From assembly GCF_001411555.2 (NCBI RefSeq), contig NC_049916.1, positions 3,782,001 to 3,846,000 on the forward strand: 64,000 nucleotides of DNA. Reading direction: 5' to 3'. The position numbers were made by a program, and so were the translations under genes. Source of the stretch: Juglans regia (taxonomy: Eukaryota; Streptophyta; Magnoliopsida; Fagales; Juglandaceae). Positions 1-10,246 of this stretch are shown here, in pieces; positions within the stretch are counted from its first letter, which is position 1; each line of letters opens with the position of its first letter. The notes beneath the pieces were generated by a model. The model worked only from the letters and a program-made list of their open reading frames with translations, was not told the origin of the DNA and did not search any database.

Positions 1-1024
1 ATATATATTAAAAAAATTTGAAAAAAAAACTAAAAATCAAAACCGGTAAATTTGAGTGGACTTCTCTAGAAGGTAGAGTAATCCAACTTATATTATAAAC
101 ATTACCAGCACAATTTTTTTTTTTTTTTAAATATAAATATCTTTTATATCTTGAAAATAGATAAAATTATTTTCACAATGCGTTTACTTGACCATATTGC
201 CAAGTTTGGATATTGAGATTAGGTCTATTCAGAATAATTGATTGTTATTTATTATTATTTAATATTTTATTAATATTTTAATATTAAAATCTATAATATT
301 ATTCACTGACATCAGTTAATATATAAGTAAAATCTACGTATTATATTGAATTTATTTTTTTTGGAAAGTATTTGAGTAAAAAATGATAAGAGATCTGAAT
401 ACAGAGTCATTGAATCATGGTACTAGAGCTACTTTGGTTGCCTACTCATGTTATTTTAACTTCAATAATTAGATCAGGAATGACGTGATGTGTGCGTGTG
501 TTTTTTGGGCAGCTTGGACAAAACTTACTATATATATACCGCGTCAACTGATAACAAAATACGTACGTACGTGATATATTTAACAAAACCTTACTAAATT
601 GGAGGCCGAAGCTTCTCTGCAGGGTTACGTAAATATTATATAATTCTTTTTTTAAAAAATAAGATTAATTATTAAAAAATTATTATTTTTTATATAAATT
701 ATATATAAATTTATTTAATTATATCTATCATTTGTCTTTTAGCAAAACCTCATGATGTTTACGAAAAGTAAGGAAACCTATGAAGTTGAATTTATTTTAA
801 TCTCAAATAAATTTATAAATTGTCGTAATTTAATGTGATATATTAAATTATAAAATTATTTTTATTGTAAAGTAAATATAATATAATATTTAAGATTATA
901 TCAATTTATAAATTTATTTTTATAAAATTTATTTATTTATTTATTGTAACACATCTTTTTTTAAAAAAGAATAGAGCACGATCAATAATATCGATATCAT
1001 GATAAGAGTTCATCGGCTTAATAA
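1..1024. other. AT-rich intergenic DNA
   Basis: No coding region or RNA gene is visible. The stretch is AT-rich. Around 780-935 is a palindrome-prone segment with 'ttattgtaaagtaaatataata', which resembles the core of the short inverted-repeat elements at 48.9 and 52.8 kb, but no clean ends or target duplication could be defined. Confidence 0.6.
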
Positions 1025-1027
1025 TTA

Positions 1028-1227
1028 GGCTTCGTTTGGAACCAAAAATCCTCTCAACTCATCTCAACTCATCATTACAACTTTTTCAAATCCCAATACA
1101 AAATATAATAAACAATTTAATTTTTTCAAATCCTAAAATAATAATAATAATAAAAAATAATATTCTAACAATATTTTATTATCTCAACTCAACTCAACTC
1201 AACTCACTTCAACATCCAAACGCAACC
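1028..1227. mobile_element. Tourist-like (PIF/Harbinger) MITE, 200 bp
   Basis: The ends are inverted repeats: ggcttcgtttgga on the left and the complement of tccaaacgcaacc on the right, 11 of 13 matching. TTA lies on both sides (1025-1027 and 1228-1230), the expected 3-bp PIF/Harbinger target duplication. The inside is rich in repeated 'ctcaactcat' blocks. Related copies occur at 16146, 28585, 33309, 49104 and 63314, so this is an abundant family here. There is no coding capacity; it must have been moved by a transposase encoded elsewhere. Confidence 0.8.
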
Positions 1228-1230
1228 TTA

Positions 1231-2459
1231 GTGTTGAGAATTCTAAACAACTTGTCCAATAATCTTGTCTAATTGATCATCCCATGCATAAGACGTTATA
1301 TATATAAATTACATCCCCTCCGTCAGCCCATGATGCAGTGGCCGAACTATGTTGATGCTTGATTTTGAAAAAGATTCTGAAAAATTAAAATATCCTTTAG
1401 ATTAATTTGTTCATAATTCTATAAATATAGAAAATGACCCCAACATAATTTATAATTCTCTAAGATTTTCTAAAATTTTAATATAAATAGAAATGTCTCT
1501 CTCTCTCCAATTTCTTTCCTATAGCCCCAAAATTATATTAAATTTTTATATATTATATATCTATTTAATTTCAAGGATTTTGGACCTATCAAAATTAAAT
1601 TAAAGCTAAGTTTAGGACAAATAATATTCTTATATGAAAAATAGTTGAGAGGTTTATCATCTAGGCTTCATTGAGCAAGAAAAAACTTATTTAAGGTCTC
1701 AATTATGACATTATATATATGCTTAATGTGACATGAAAATATCTAAATTTTACATGCAATCCGATAAACTAGCTTACATACTAAAATAAAATATGGTCTT
1801 CCTAAAAAATCACTAGATAGTTTCTATGAGAAAACATATTCTAAATATTTCATTAAGAAAATAATAATAGATAAGAAGTATTATTCAACGAAACAATATT
1901 GTTATTAGAAACCTGAAATATATATTAGATTTTGTTTTTAAAATTTTATTTCTATGTGTATGCAAGATCTAATTTTATATATAGTTATTCTTTTTATTTT
2001 ATACAAATGTATTACATGGTACAAAAGTTAGCCCCTCATGATACAAAGCCAGGAGTTCAAAAAGTTAAAATTATATAGCAGGGTACGTAAGAATTTCTGT
2101 CTCGGCTGAAAAAATGGACCGGATCGACCACCGTCCGGATCAGACATCGACCGATTAAAAAATAAGCTGGTCTCGGTCTAAAGAAGGTAAGAAATTTTGA
2201 TTTTCGGTTTGGTTTTGGAGTCCGTGAGGTTTTTTCACCCGGATGGACGACCGAATTTACTATATAAATTTTTAAATAATAAATAATTATATAAATATAA
2301 AAGCAAACAATTATGTGATATTCTTCTAACCTAATTATTTATATTTAGATTATATCTATAAAACAGGTTAAGAATTTTAAGATATTAGAGTATTAATTAT
2401 TAATTATTGCTACTATATATACATGATACTATTAACATAATTATTAACTTTTTACATTT
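1231..2459. other. Intergenic DNA with a hAT-like motif patch
   Basis: No gene is visible. At 2104-2260 there is a cluster of gaccg/cggtc words such as 'gaccggatcgaccaccgtcc', a texture like the subterminal repeats of the hAT elements in this window. No matching second end or target duplication was found, so it may be a remnant. Confidence 0.5.
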
Positions 2460-2476
2460 AATTAAAACACTTAGTT
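2460..2476. repeat. Target-site duplication, left, of LINE 2477-4093
   Basis: The 17-mer aattaaaacacttagtt here is repeated exactly at 4094-4110, directly after the A-rich tail. This fixes both ends of the insertion. Confidence 0.9.
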
Positions 2477-4093
2477 TCGGAAACCCATCCCATCAGAAAA
2501 TTTAGAACAACAAGGGTGGTGTTTGCAAACTCATAATAGCTCTATGTTTTATCTAGTTTTCAAGGCTAAATACTTTCCACATTGTGATTTTTTATCATCC
2601 TCTATTGGCTCTAATCCTTCTTATGTGTGGCGTAGTTATCTTTGAGTCTCGACCTGTTATTCAGGCTGACCATTTGTGGCGCATTGCAAATGGTGAACAT
2701 GTAAAGATTTGGAGGGATAATTGGCAGCCGATCTATCCTAACAGGAGGATCATCACCATTTGTAATGGCTTAAATGCTGATGCATATGTTAGCGATTTAA
2801 TAGACTCGTCTTTGCCGGGAAGATAAAAAACTTATTTGTTACATCATGTATTTCTTCCTTTTGAAGCTTTGGAGATTATTAAAATTTCAATATTTCTTCA
2901 TTGGCCTGTTGATAAAATGGTGGGGGGATGCACACGAAGTGGCCAGTTTAGTGTGAGGTCCGCCTACCATTTAGTGCTTCAGTTGAGAAGTACTGTTACT
3001 GCTGAAAGCAGTTCTATTGTAGGCTAGCTTGAATACTGCTTTTTGAAAAAATATTTGGCATATGAATCTTCCAAATAAAGTTAAGAATTTTTTTGTGGAA
3101 AGTATGTACTAATGGCTTACTCACAAAAAATCAGTTGCATTACCTTCGAATCATAGATTCTACCATATGTAAGTTATGCCATGTATCTTCTAAGGATGTC
3201 TATCATACACTTTGTAAATGTCCTAGCAGTTCAAGTGTGTGGGGGAAATATTTTGAAAAACACCTTCATCTTTTGAATTCTTATTCTCGGATTGACAGTT
3301 TGGTTGAGGCAATTTTGGATCTTCATGATCCTAGTGCTATTTCCTGCTTTGCTGTTGTTTCTTGGGGTATTTGGAAGTTTAGGAATTTAAAGATTTTTCA
3401 GAAATCTTTAGACACAGTCTGTTATGTTGTGAATGGCTGTTTTTCCTATGTTGACTTTTCTTATTGGCTCGGCAATGTATGAAAGTGGTGCAGCCTCAAA
3501 CTTTGTTGTGTTGGCAACCTCCACCAAGTGGGTAGTTGAAGTTAAACTTTGATGGAGCCATTTTTAATTAGGAATTAAAGTCTGGAGTAGGTGCGATTTT
3601 GAGGGATGACAAGGGAAGTATGATTATGGCCATGTCTAGAATGGAAGAATGTATACTATTGGTAGAAGATATTAAGGCTATTGCAGCCTTAAGGGCCTTA
3701 CAGTTTATTTCTCACTTGGGAATTTCTCACCTGATCTTGGAAGGAGATTCACTTATTATAATTGAAGCCATTCAATCAACACCTATTGAAGAGTTTAGTT
3801 ACAACCCTATTATTAGGGAGATTCAGCTGTTGTTATCTCACTTCCAATCTTTTGATGTTGTACATGTTGGACGGCAAGGAAATAGGATAGCACATAAATT
3901 GGCTAGGCATGCAAGGGTGGTGGAGAATACTCTTCAATGGTGGTTTCATCCTCCAGATTTTATTCAAGCTAGTTTGGAAGTTGAAGCTGAAACTAGCTTA
4001 CGGGCTTAATGTATTTGTTAAGCTTGTTTGTTTTATGTACTGTATTACAATTTGTTTCTTCCTAATGGATGAAGTTTCTTGTTTCTAAAAAAA
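2477..4093 (+). mobile_element. 5'-truncated L1-type LINE
   Basis: This is a non-LTR retrotransposon cut at its 5' end, a usual product of target-primed reverse transcription. It keeps only the C-terminal part of ORF2. It ends in an A-rich tail (about 4087-4095) and is bracketed by a perfect 17-bp target duplication. The perfect duplication suggests a fairly recent insertion, although the reading frame already has stops and shifts, so the source copy may itself have been defective. Confidence 0.92.
2584..4009 (+). pseudogene. LINE ORF2 C-terminal remnant (zinc-binding and RNase H-like)
   Basis: Broken reading frames encode, in order: a post-RT segment (GEHVKIWRDNW, about 2690-2725); a reverse-transcriptase zinc-binding domain around 3093-3270 (WKVCTNGLLTKNQLHYLR, then CKLCHVSSKDVYHTLCKC with the expected Cys/His spacing); and an RNase H-like tail at about 3590-3990 (ILEGDSLIIIEAI, HVGRQGNRIAHKLA). 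These domains are typical of the 3' end of plant L1 elements. Stops at about 2824, 3025 and 3480 and frame changes show it is not functional. The endonuclease and the RT catalytic core are absent. Confidence 0.88.
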
Positions 4094-4110
4094 AATTAAA
4101 ACACTTAGTT
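4094..4110. repeat. Target-site duplication, right, of LINE 2477-4093
   Basis: Exact repeat of 2460-2476. Confidence 0.9.
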
Positions 4111-6272
4111 AGTTAAGTATATACTTAGTCTGATAGCTTAGATTAAATCGTTTTATACTCTTATTTGCCACAAGTAGCCTAGCTAGCTATTCTAAAACTA
4201 CTGAAAAAAAAATATTTTAAATTCTGAGCAAAGTCCTATATATATATAATATACCAAAACAAAATTATATATATATATATATATAGGTAGCAATTAATAA
4301 ATATGGCATAATTAGCTAATTCATGTCATGATCACGTACTCTGATCTCCACCTTTTTAAATCCTAAACTTCATATAAATTAAACATAAAACTCCTAATTG
4401 CATGCTATATATGAAAATTTCAAAACGTACGTACAGTTTGCTCGAGAATTACATGAAAACAGTAAAAATTGTACATAGCAACGCACGGAAAACTAGCATA
4501 ACCACAAATATTTTGTCGGACAACCTTGTCATAAATGTAAACATGCAGCTCGATCGATCGTTGCCTGGCTCCACATGAGAGAACCAACAGCAGAAAAGAA
4601 CATAGAATATCATGAAGTTTTGTTGCCTTCTCCTGATCAGCTTGCATAGTAGTTGCATTATTATTTGTCTGCTTATGACTGTCGATCGAGCTAGCTAGCT
4701 AGCTAGGTAGGACGTTGGAAATTAAATATAAGATATGATACATATATATTTCCTCTAAAATTAGATCATTTAATTTGATGTTAGCTAGTAATTGGAGAAT
4801 ATTTCTATGAAAATTTAAGAGCTCCTGATCTGAGCCTCCATTCAAATTAATGATAAACTAGTCGCGTGTGAATCCTTTTCTCTTTTTCTTTTTCTTTGCA
4901 TTTATTTTCTTCTCAAAGGTTGATGACAGCCTTTTAGCATTCACAAAAGGAGACATGCATGTTTAAAGAAGAGAACTTTAGGTACAGGTCATAGGACAGT
5001 GTGGCCCGTGGATGATCTTAATGGCGATTTTCAATTTTTCTTTCTTTCAAAGTAGAAGTATTAATAGTACTATTAATGTTGTTAGTTTTTGTTGAACCAA
5101 GAAGAAAGTAGAAATCATGCATATGTACTCTAGCAGCTTGATCATATGCTAGCCGAGTTGCAGCTTGTGACAACAATGGCACCCGGCCAAATAGATCATA
5201 ATGACATGATTGAACCAGGAACGAGTACTTCTGGCATGGGCAACAAGATGATCAAATGGTTGGGGGAATTAAGGTTTCGTTTTCGATGTTTCATGACACT
5301 TTGAAACGGTATAAAATCCCTGCTGCAGCATCTCCCCTAGCTAGCTAATATTACAATCACGGGAAGTACGTACTGATCAAACTTGAAGGAGAGAGAGAAG
5401 AGACATGCATGCAAGGTGTGCAAAAAATAATGAATGTCCAGCAGAAACGACGAGTCGAGTGTAGCTAGGGTTGGTGGGTTGTGTGAATAAATTGATTTTT
5501 CTGCATCATGGTCCCGACAGCTAGCTAGCTAGCTAGCAGCCCACAACGACGGACCAAGGCTTGCTTATAGAGTAGGTGATGTCTATATCGATCAAATTAA
5601 GTTGAAGAAATATAGCTCCGTGCACGTGTTACAAGTTGTTGCATGCTTTTGTGGTTTCTTTCCGGGCATGGACATGTGCATTGATTAGCAAAGCATTTAG
5701 CATTTGTGAAGCATGCAGAAAATAAAACCTTGTGGCTTCTTCTGCATGCATGCATGCTACATAGTACATAGGCAGTGAGAGCCACTCTACCCTGATCAGT
5801 TTTTTGAGAACTGTGTTTGCACGCCTCCCTGTCCCTTTCCTCATCTCCGAATCAATGATCTTCACTGATGCTAATTTGTGTAATTGCTGCTTATTGTTTT
5901 TTAAAGTAATGTTTATTGAAACGATGAAGGACTGATTGTTTTGTTCGATTCTAGTTTTATTTTCTAGTGATTAAGTACGTGAATATTATTGAGTTTATGT
6001 ATTATTTTAAAAAAATATATATTTGAAAATATTAAAAAAATATTTAAAAGAAATTTTTTTTTTTGAAATTACACTTTTCTGGTTGGACCATAGGTTGGGA
6101 CATCGGTCCAATAGCATCATGGTCTTTCTAAAAAAATTAGAATCTATTATTAAAAAATTAATTTTACTTATAAATTTTATATTTATTTATTTTTTTCAAA
6201 TTGATTATGCGATATTTACACGTTCCAAAACTATTTCTATTTTTTCTTTGGTCTTAGGATTCATGTTCTATG
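4111..6272. other. Intergenic DNA, no supported gene
   Basis: Short open frames exist on the minus strand (for example 4420-4647, whose N-terminus is hydrophobic and signal-like), but none shows a recognisable domain or splice structure. Runs of 'gctagctagc' occur at 4688-4705 and 5519-5537. A TATA-like box at 5310 is listed separately. Base composition around 5100-5900 is less AT-rich than the flanks, which may mean a non-coding transcript or old unique DNA. Confidence 0.5.
5310..5317 (+). promoter_or_regulatory. Candidate TATA box
   Basis: TATAAAAT lies in a short GC-bounded setting (cggTATAAAATccc), followed within about 30 bases by a C-rich stretch and then a purine-rich leader. This is how many plant TATA promoters look. 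No coding region follows, so any transcript would be non-coding. Chance occurrence in AT-rich DNA is quite possible. Confidence 0.25.
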
Positions 6273-6280
6273 CTACTATC

Positions 6281-7101
6281 TAGGAGTGTAAATTCAAACC
6301 GAAAAACGAGAAAATCGGTTCGGAGCGGACCGGTTTTGAATCGGTTCGGACCAGACCGGTTTTGAATCGGTCCGGTCCGGAACCGATTCTTAGAATGTGA
6401 AAACCGGCCGGTTCCAGTTCCAGTTTTATGATTTTTCAGATCGGACCGAACCCGTTAATAAAAAATAATATTTATATTATTGTATATATAACTTTTATAC
6501 AAAATATTATATATATTAATATATATAAGTTTGATATATTATGTATAATTATAAATTTTTATGTGAAATTTTTATATATAATATATATAATTATATATAT
6601 TCATATATGAAATAATTTCTTATTATAATTTATAAATTATTACATAAAATGTTAATACTAAATCACTAAAAGCTTATAACTAATATTAATAGTCTAATAT
6701 AGACTAATGACTATAGTTATATTTATAATTAATACTACAAGTTTTTACTAAAAGTTTATAACTAATACTAATATTAAATATATAGTTTATAACTAATACT
6801 AATATATAACTTATAATTATAGCAATAGTCTAATATTAATACTATTACATAGTCTAATATATTAATAAAAGTATAAAACATTTTTTTTTAAATCAATTTT
6901 TTTTTTTATAAACAAATTTTTAATGACAAATTGTGAAACTTACATTTTAAAAAAATCAGAAAACCGAACCAGAAACCGGAAGTACCGGTTTAGGAGGGTA
7001 ACCGGTGCGTAATCGGTTTTGAAAAATACAAAACCGGTACATACCGGTTCGGTCCTAAATTTTGTTCAAAACCAGACCAAACCGGACCAATTACACCCCT
7101 A
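6281..7101 (+). mobile_element. Non-autonomous hAT element, family A (821 bp)
   Basis: The terminal repeats are taggagtgtaa and ttacaccccta. The flanking 8-mer ctactatc is identical on both sides (6273-6280 and 7102-7109), the hAT target-duplication length. Both subterminal zones are packed with accggtt/ggtccgg words, here degraded to forms such as 'cggttcggagcggaccggtt'. Such clustered short motifs usually bind hAT transposase. The middle is AT-rich with 'actaatactaatat' words. There is no open reading frame of note. The same family is at 20142-20814 and, inverted and enlarged, at 58407-62104. Confidence 0.9.
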
Positions 7102-7109
7102 CTACTATC

Positions 7110-7654
7110 TTACTTCTTGGTGCGATATTACTCACGTTTCATTTGTTTTTTTGTGTGTGTTTTGATGTACATCTTTTTATGCCATTTAACAAATACCAGT
7201 TTTTAAATGATTTTTTTGTTTTATTTTTAATTCATATATTTTTATCCATGATATTTTAGCTTTTTAAACTATTTTTGTATAACGATAAAACCGAAACTTA
7301 AATAAAATAAAAAAGATAAATATGTATAATAAGAGATCTCTTCAATACTTCATAACATTTTTGTATCCATTAATTTTTTTCCTATTTGGTCATTGATCTC
7401 TTGCATGGTTTTTTTTTTCTTTTTTTTTTTATGCAAGAATTTAGGTACTGAGATTCGATTCTCGAACATCTTTCAAGAAACTTGAAAGAGAATCTTTTCA
7501 AATAACCTTGAACTTCTTAGCCCTATATATTATAGAGAAAATTTTTTGTTAACTTTGATTAGCCAAATTATTAATTCTGAGCTCAAAGAATAATACATTA
7601 AAAAATTTAAAAAAACCATGATTCACGAAAAACTTGAGATTTCTAAAACCAAAA
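7110..7654. other. Intergenic DNA flanking the viral-like fragment
   Basis: No gene is recognised. T-rich runs occur at 7410-7430. The stretch from about 7480 to 7654 could be a further non-coding part of the viral-like insertion next to it, but nothing proves it. Confidence 0.45.
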
Positions 7655-8238
7655 TTAGTTTTCAAAAAACTCTGAGAAGATTTGAAAAAAAGAAATCCAA
7701 AGAGATAATGAAAGTAGGAGTCTTAGGAATGCAGCAAAAGAAACATGTGAAGAGATATAAACACCTTTCAATTTTAAATCAAGCCTAACAGTTTTGACCG
7801 AATCTTCTAGAAAGTTTATGATATTTTGGTCTAATATTTCTAGATTATCATCAATAGATCCAGCAAAAGAATTTTTTCTTTTGTTATTAACTAAAGGTTG
7901 ATCAAAACTAATTTTTACAGTACCATTTAAATATTGTTGAATAAAACAAAGATTAAGTTCATCAAAAATAACTTTCGCAGATGAAATTTCATGTTCCAAA
8001 GTCCATTCATTGAGAAGAGTAATATATTTCAAAAAATGAAATAAATCATTTTTAAAACCTGAATATTAGCATCAGAAGTAAAACTTTGAATTAACAAAAT
8101 TTTATTTCCTAAAATTTTTAAAATAACTTTATGATTCAAATTAGTTTTTAGCACACAATAATAAATTCGATAGACTATAGTAAGAGGCTTGCTACCTTCT
8201 TCCATATCATATCCAGATGTCAAAATACTTAAAATCAA
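7655..8238 (-). pseudogene. Probable endogenous caulimovirid (pararetrovirus) fragment, movement-protein-like
   Basis: Two adjoining minus-strand frames, 8238-8029 and 8032-7655, read as one protein-like stretch broken by a frameshift near 8030. The upstream part has VYRIYYCVLKTNL and the downstream part has NEWTLEHE and QYLNGTVKISF. This order and spacing recalls the N-terminal movement-protein region of florendovirus/petuvirus-type polyproteins, which are common as old inserts in plant genomes. No capsid zinc finger, protease, reverse transcriptase or RNase H is present nearby, so it is a short, decayed piece. The family call rests on motif resemblance only; a degenerate host gene is the alternative. 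Confidence 0.5.
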
Positions 8239-8306
8239 AATTTTAAAAATATTAAGATCATATAAAGTAAGAGTTAATCAGAAAAATAATAAAAATGTAC
8301 ATGAGG

Positions 8307-8309
<3 letters not shown>

Positions 8310-8347
<38 letters not shown>
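8310..8347. repeat. (AT)n microsatellite
   Basis: About 19 uninterrupted AT units; likely polymorphic in length. Confidence 0.95.
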
Positions 8348-8348
<1 letters not shown>

Positions 8349-10246
8349 GTATTGCACCTAAAATGTGTAAGAGAAAAGACAAATATGAATTTCAACGGGT
8401 GTAGTATTTTTAAAAATATTGTTCACAGATAACGACTTGTGAACTGAAACATGGAATGATACGCAATCCAAATAAAAGTGGCATTGATTAGAACGGAATT
8501 AAATAAGGATCAAAAAGTGTAAATTGATGCATATTTTAGACATTAGCCCATTAGGTAATCATCGAGCTTTCCTTTATTGATCTTCTTTTTTTTGGGGTCA
8601 ACCCTATTGCACTTTTTGACGAAAATACAAAGGTTTTACATAATCCTACACCCAAAATCAACATATCAAACATGGTTGGTTCAAATAGCCGTATGAATGC
8701 AGCTATTAATTGGGATCCAAAATACTAGTCTTTGATAAAATGCAATTAGTCTAGTCAGTCATATTTTGCATTCACATCGGGGAAAAGCTTCAACCATTTC
8801 ATCGATCCCATTTATAAAAAATAAACAATGAAATAAATAATTATAATAAGTGTTTAATGGAGGAACCGGACCCATAATAGTAGGGCAGGGCATACTGCCA
8901 CTGTCTTTGACCTCTGCTGTGAAAAGCAAAACATCCCTAGCCCGGAGTCCCACTGCCACTGGCCTCCCTCCCTATAGATAAACGAACCACCCTCCCCAAA
9001 TGACATCCTTACCCTCCCATATTTTGAGGAATCACACTTTCAAATATCAACAAAAAAAATAATTTACACATAATATTTTTTACAATACTACGTAACTATA
9101 TTTTAAATGAGATATTTTTATAAAACATTTTATAAAAATAACATAATTTATAAAAATATCCTCATTTTATAATATTATTATACAATATATTATGTCTATA
9201 TCATCACTTATACTAACAATTGGATGCCTGCCACGTTTGACGAACATAGTTCCCCTCAAATTTATGAAAGTGCGCAAGAAGTATAAAAAATGAAGAACTC
9301 GAAATTTATTTATTTATTTGGAAGATGAGGGTCGAGGGGGAACAACTATTCAAATTCATTTTTGTTTCACCTTTGTATTAGAAATAGGCTTTAATTCTAT
9401 GAAAAATTCTATACATAAAAGAAAAAACAGCACAAAATGAATTAAAAAAAATAAAAGAAAATTATAAAAAGTGAGAAGAAACAAGAAACGCCAGCGCATC
9501 TTTCTCGTGCTTTCTCTCCTTTTCATGTCATTTACCTATTGCAGCTTGCTTCCCTTTCACTGCAAAAAGCAAGGCAAATGACCCCATTTCCATCACTTAT
9601 TAAGAGATCCATTTCTATAAACAACAGACAAAAAAGATTTGACTCAGAGAAATCCCATGGGATGGGGGCCCTCACTGGCAGATGATTCCACAACAGTTCT
9701 CTTTTCTTTGTCTTTGTGTTTTTTTCTCTTTTTAAATACATCTTACACAAAAAATAATCATGGAAAAACTGGAATTCCATAAACAATTCCCATCCTTTTC
9801 TATAAATCCTGTACATTTTAAAAAGCTTATTCCAAGTCTCCTTCCATTTTGAATCTTCCCTCTGATCAACATTTTTCTCGGTTCCCTATACCAACCTTTC
9901 AAATCTTCACATTCCTTGATTACCACAAAATTTTAACTGAAAAAGAAAAGGCAAATCAAAATCCAATCCCTCCCCTTTTGCATTTACAAGTGCTTGTCCC
10001 TTCCTACACCATGGCTGTATCTTCAAAAACCAGCCATTAGAAGCCCCCCAGAATCGGCCACCCAGAGGGTTCCCCTGATCATCATCACTACACAGTTTTG
10101 CAGTGGTCGGGCCTCTGACCAATCAAATAGAGTATTTGCTCCAACAACTGATGGGAGCTCTGCCTGATTCCCATCCTTTTCTCTGTAAGGGTTCAGATTC
10201 AGTTAGGGATTACCGGTTTTTTATTTACCGATGATCTGCCTTTGTG
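8348..10246. other. Intergenic DNA and 3' flank of PIP5K
   Basis: At 9068-9201 there is an imperfect inverted repeat (acataatatt... / ...atattatgt), perhaps a small MITE, without a clear target duplication. From about 9500 to 10246 the composition is less AT-rich and probably includes the PIP5K 3' untranslated region. A minus-strand AATAAA lies at 10225-10220, only about 20 bases past the stop, so the true poly(A) site may be further away. No other gene is seen. Confidence 0.5.

Noticed and set aside
4420..4658. Minus-strand frames with a hydrophobic, signal-peptide-like start, and 'tgcctggctcc' on the plus strand resembling the start of miR160
   Set aside because: The frame has no recognisable domain and competes with an overlapping frame. 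Only the first 11 bases match miR160 and no star arm pairs with it nearby.
8759..8959. 66-codon minus-strand frame
   Set aside because: No recognisable domain or splice partners; isolated.
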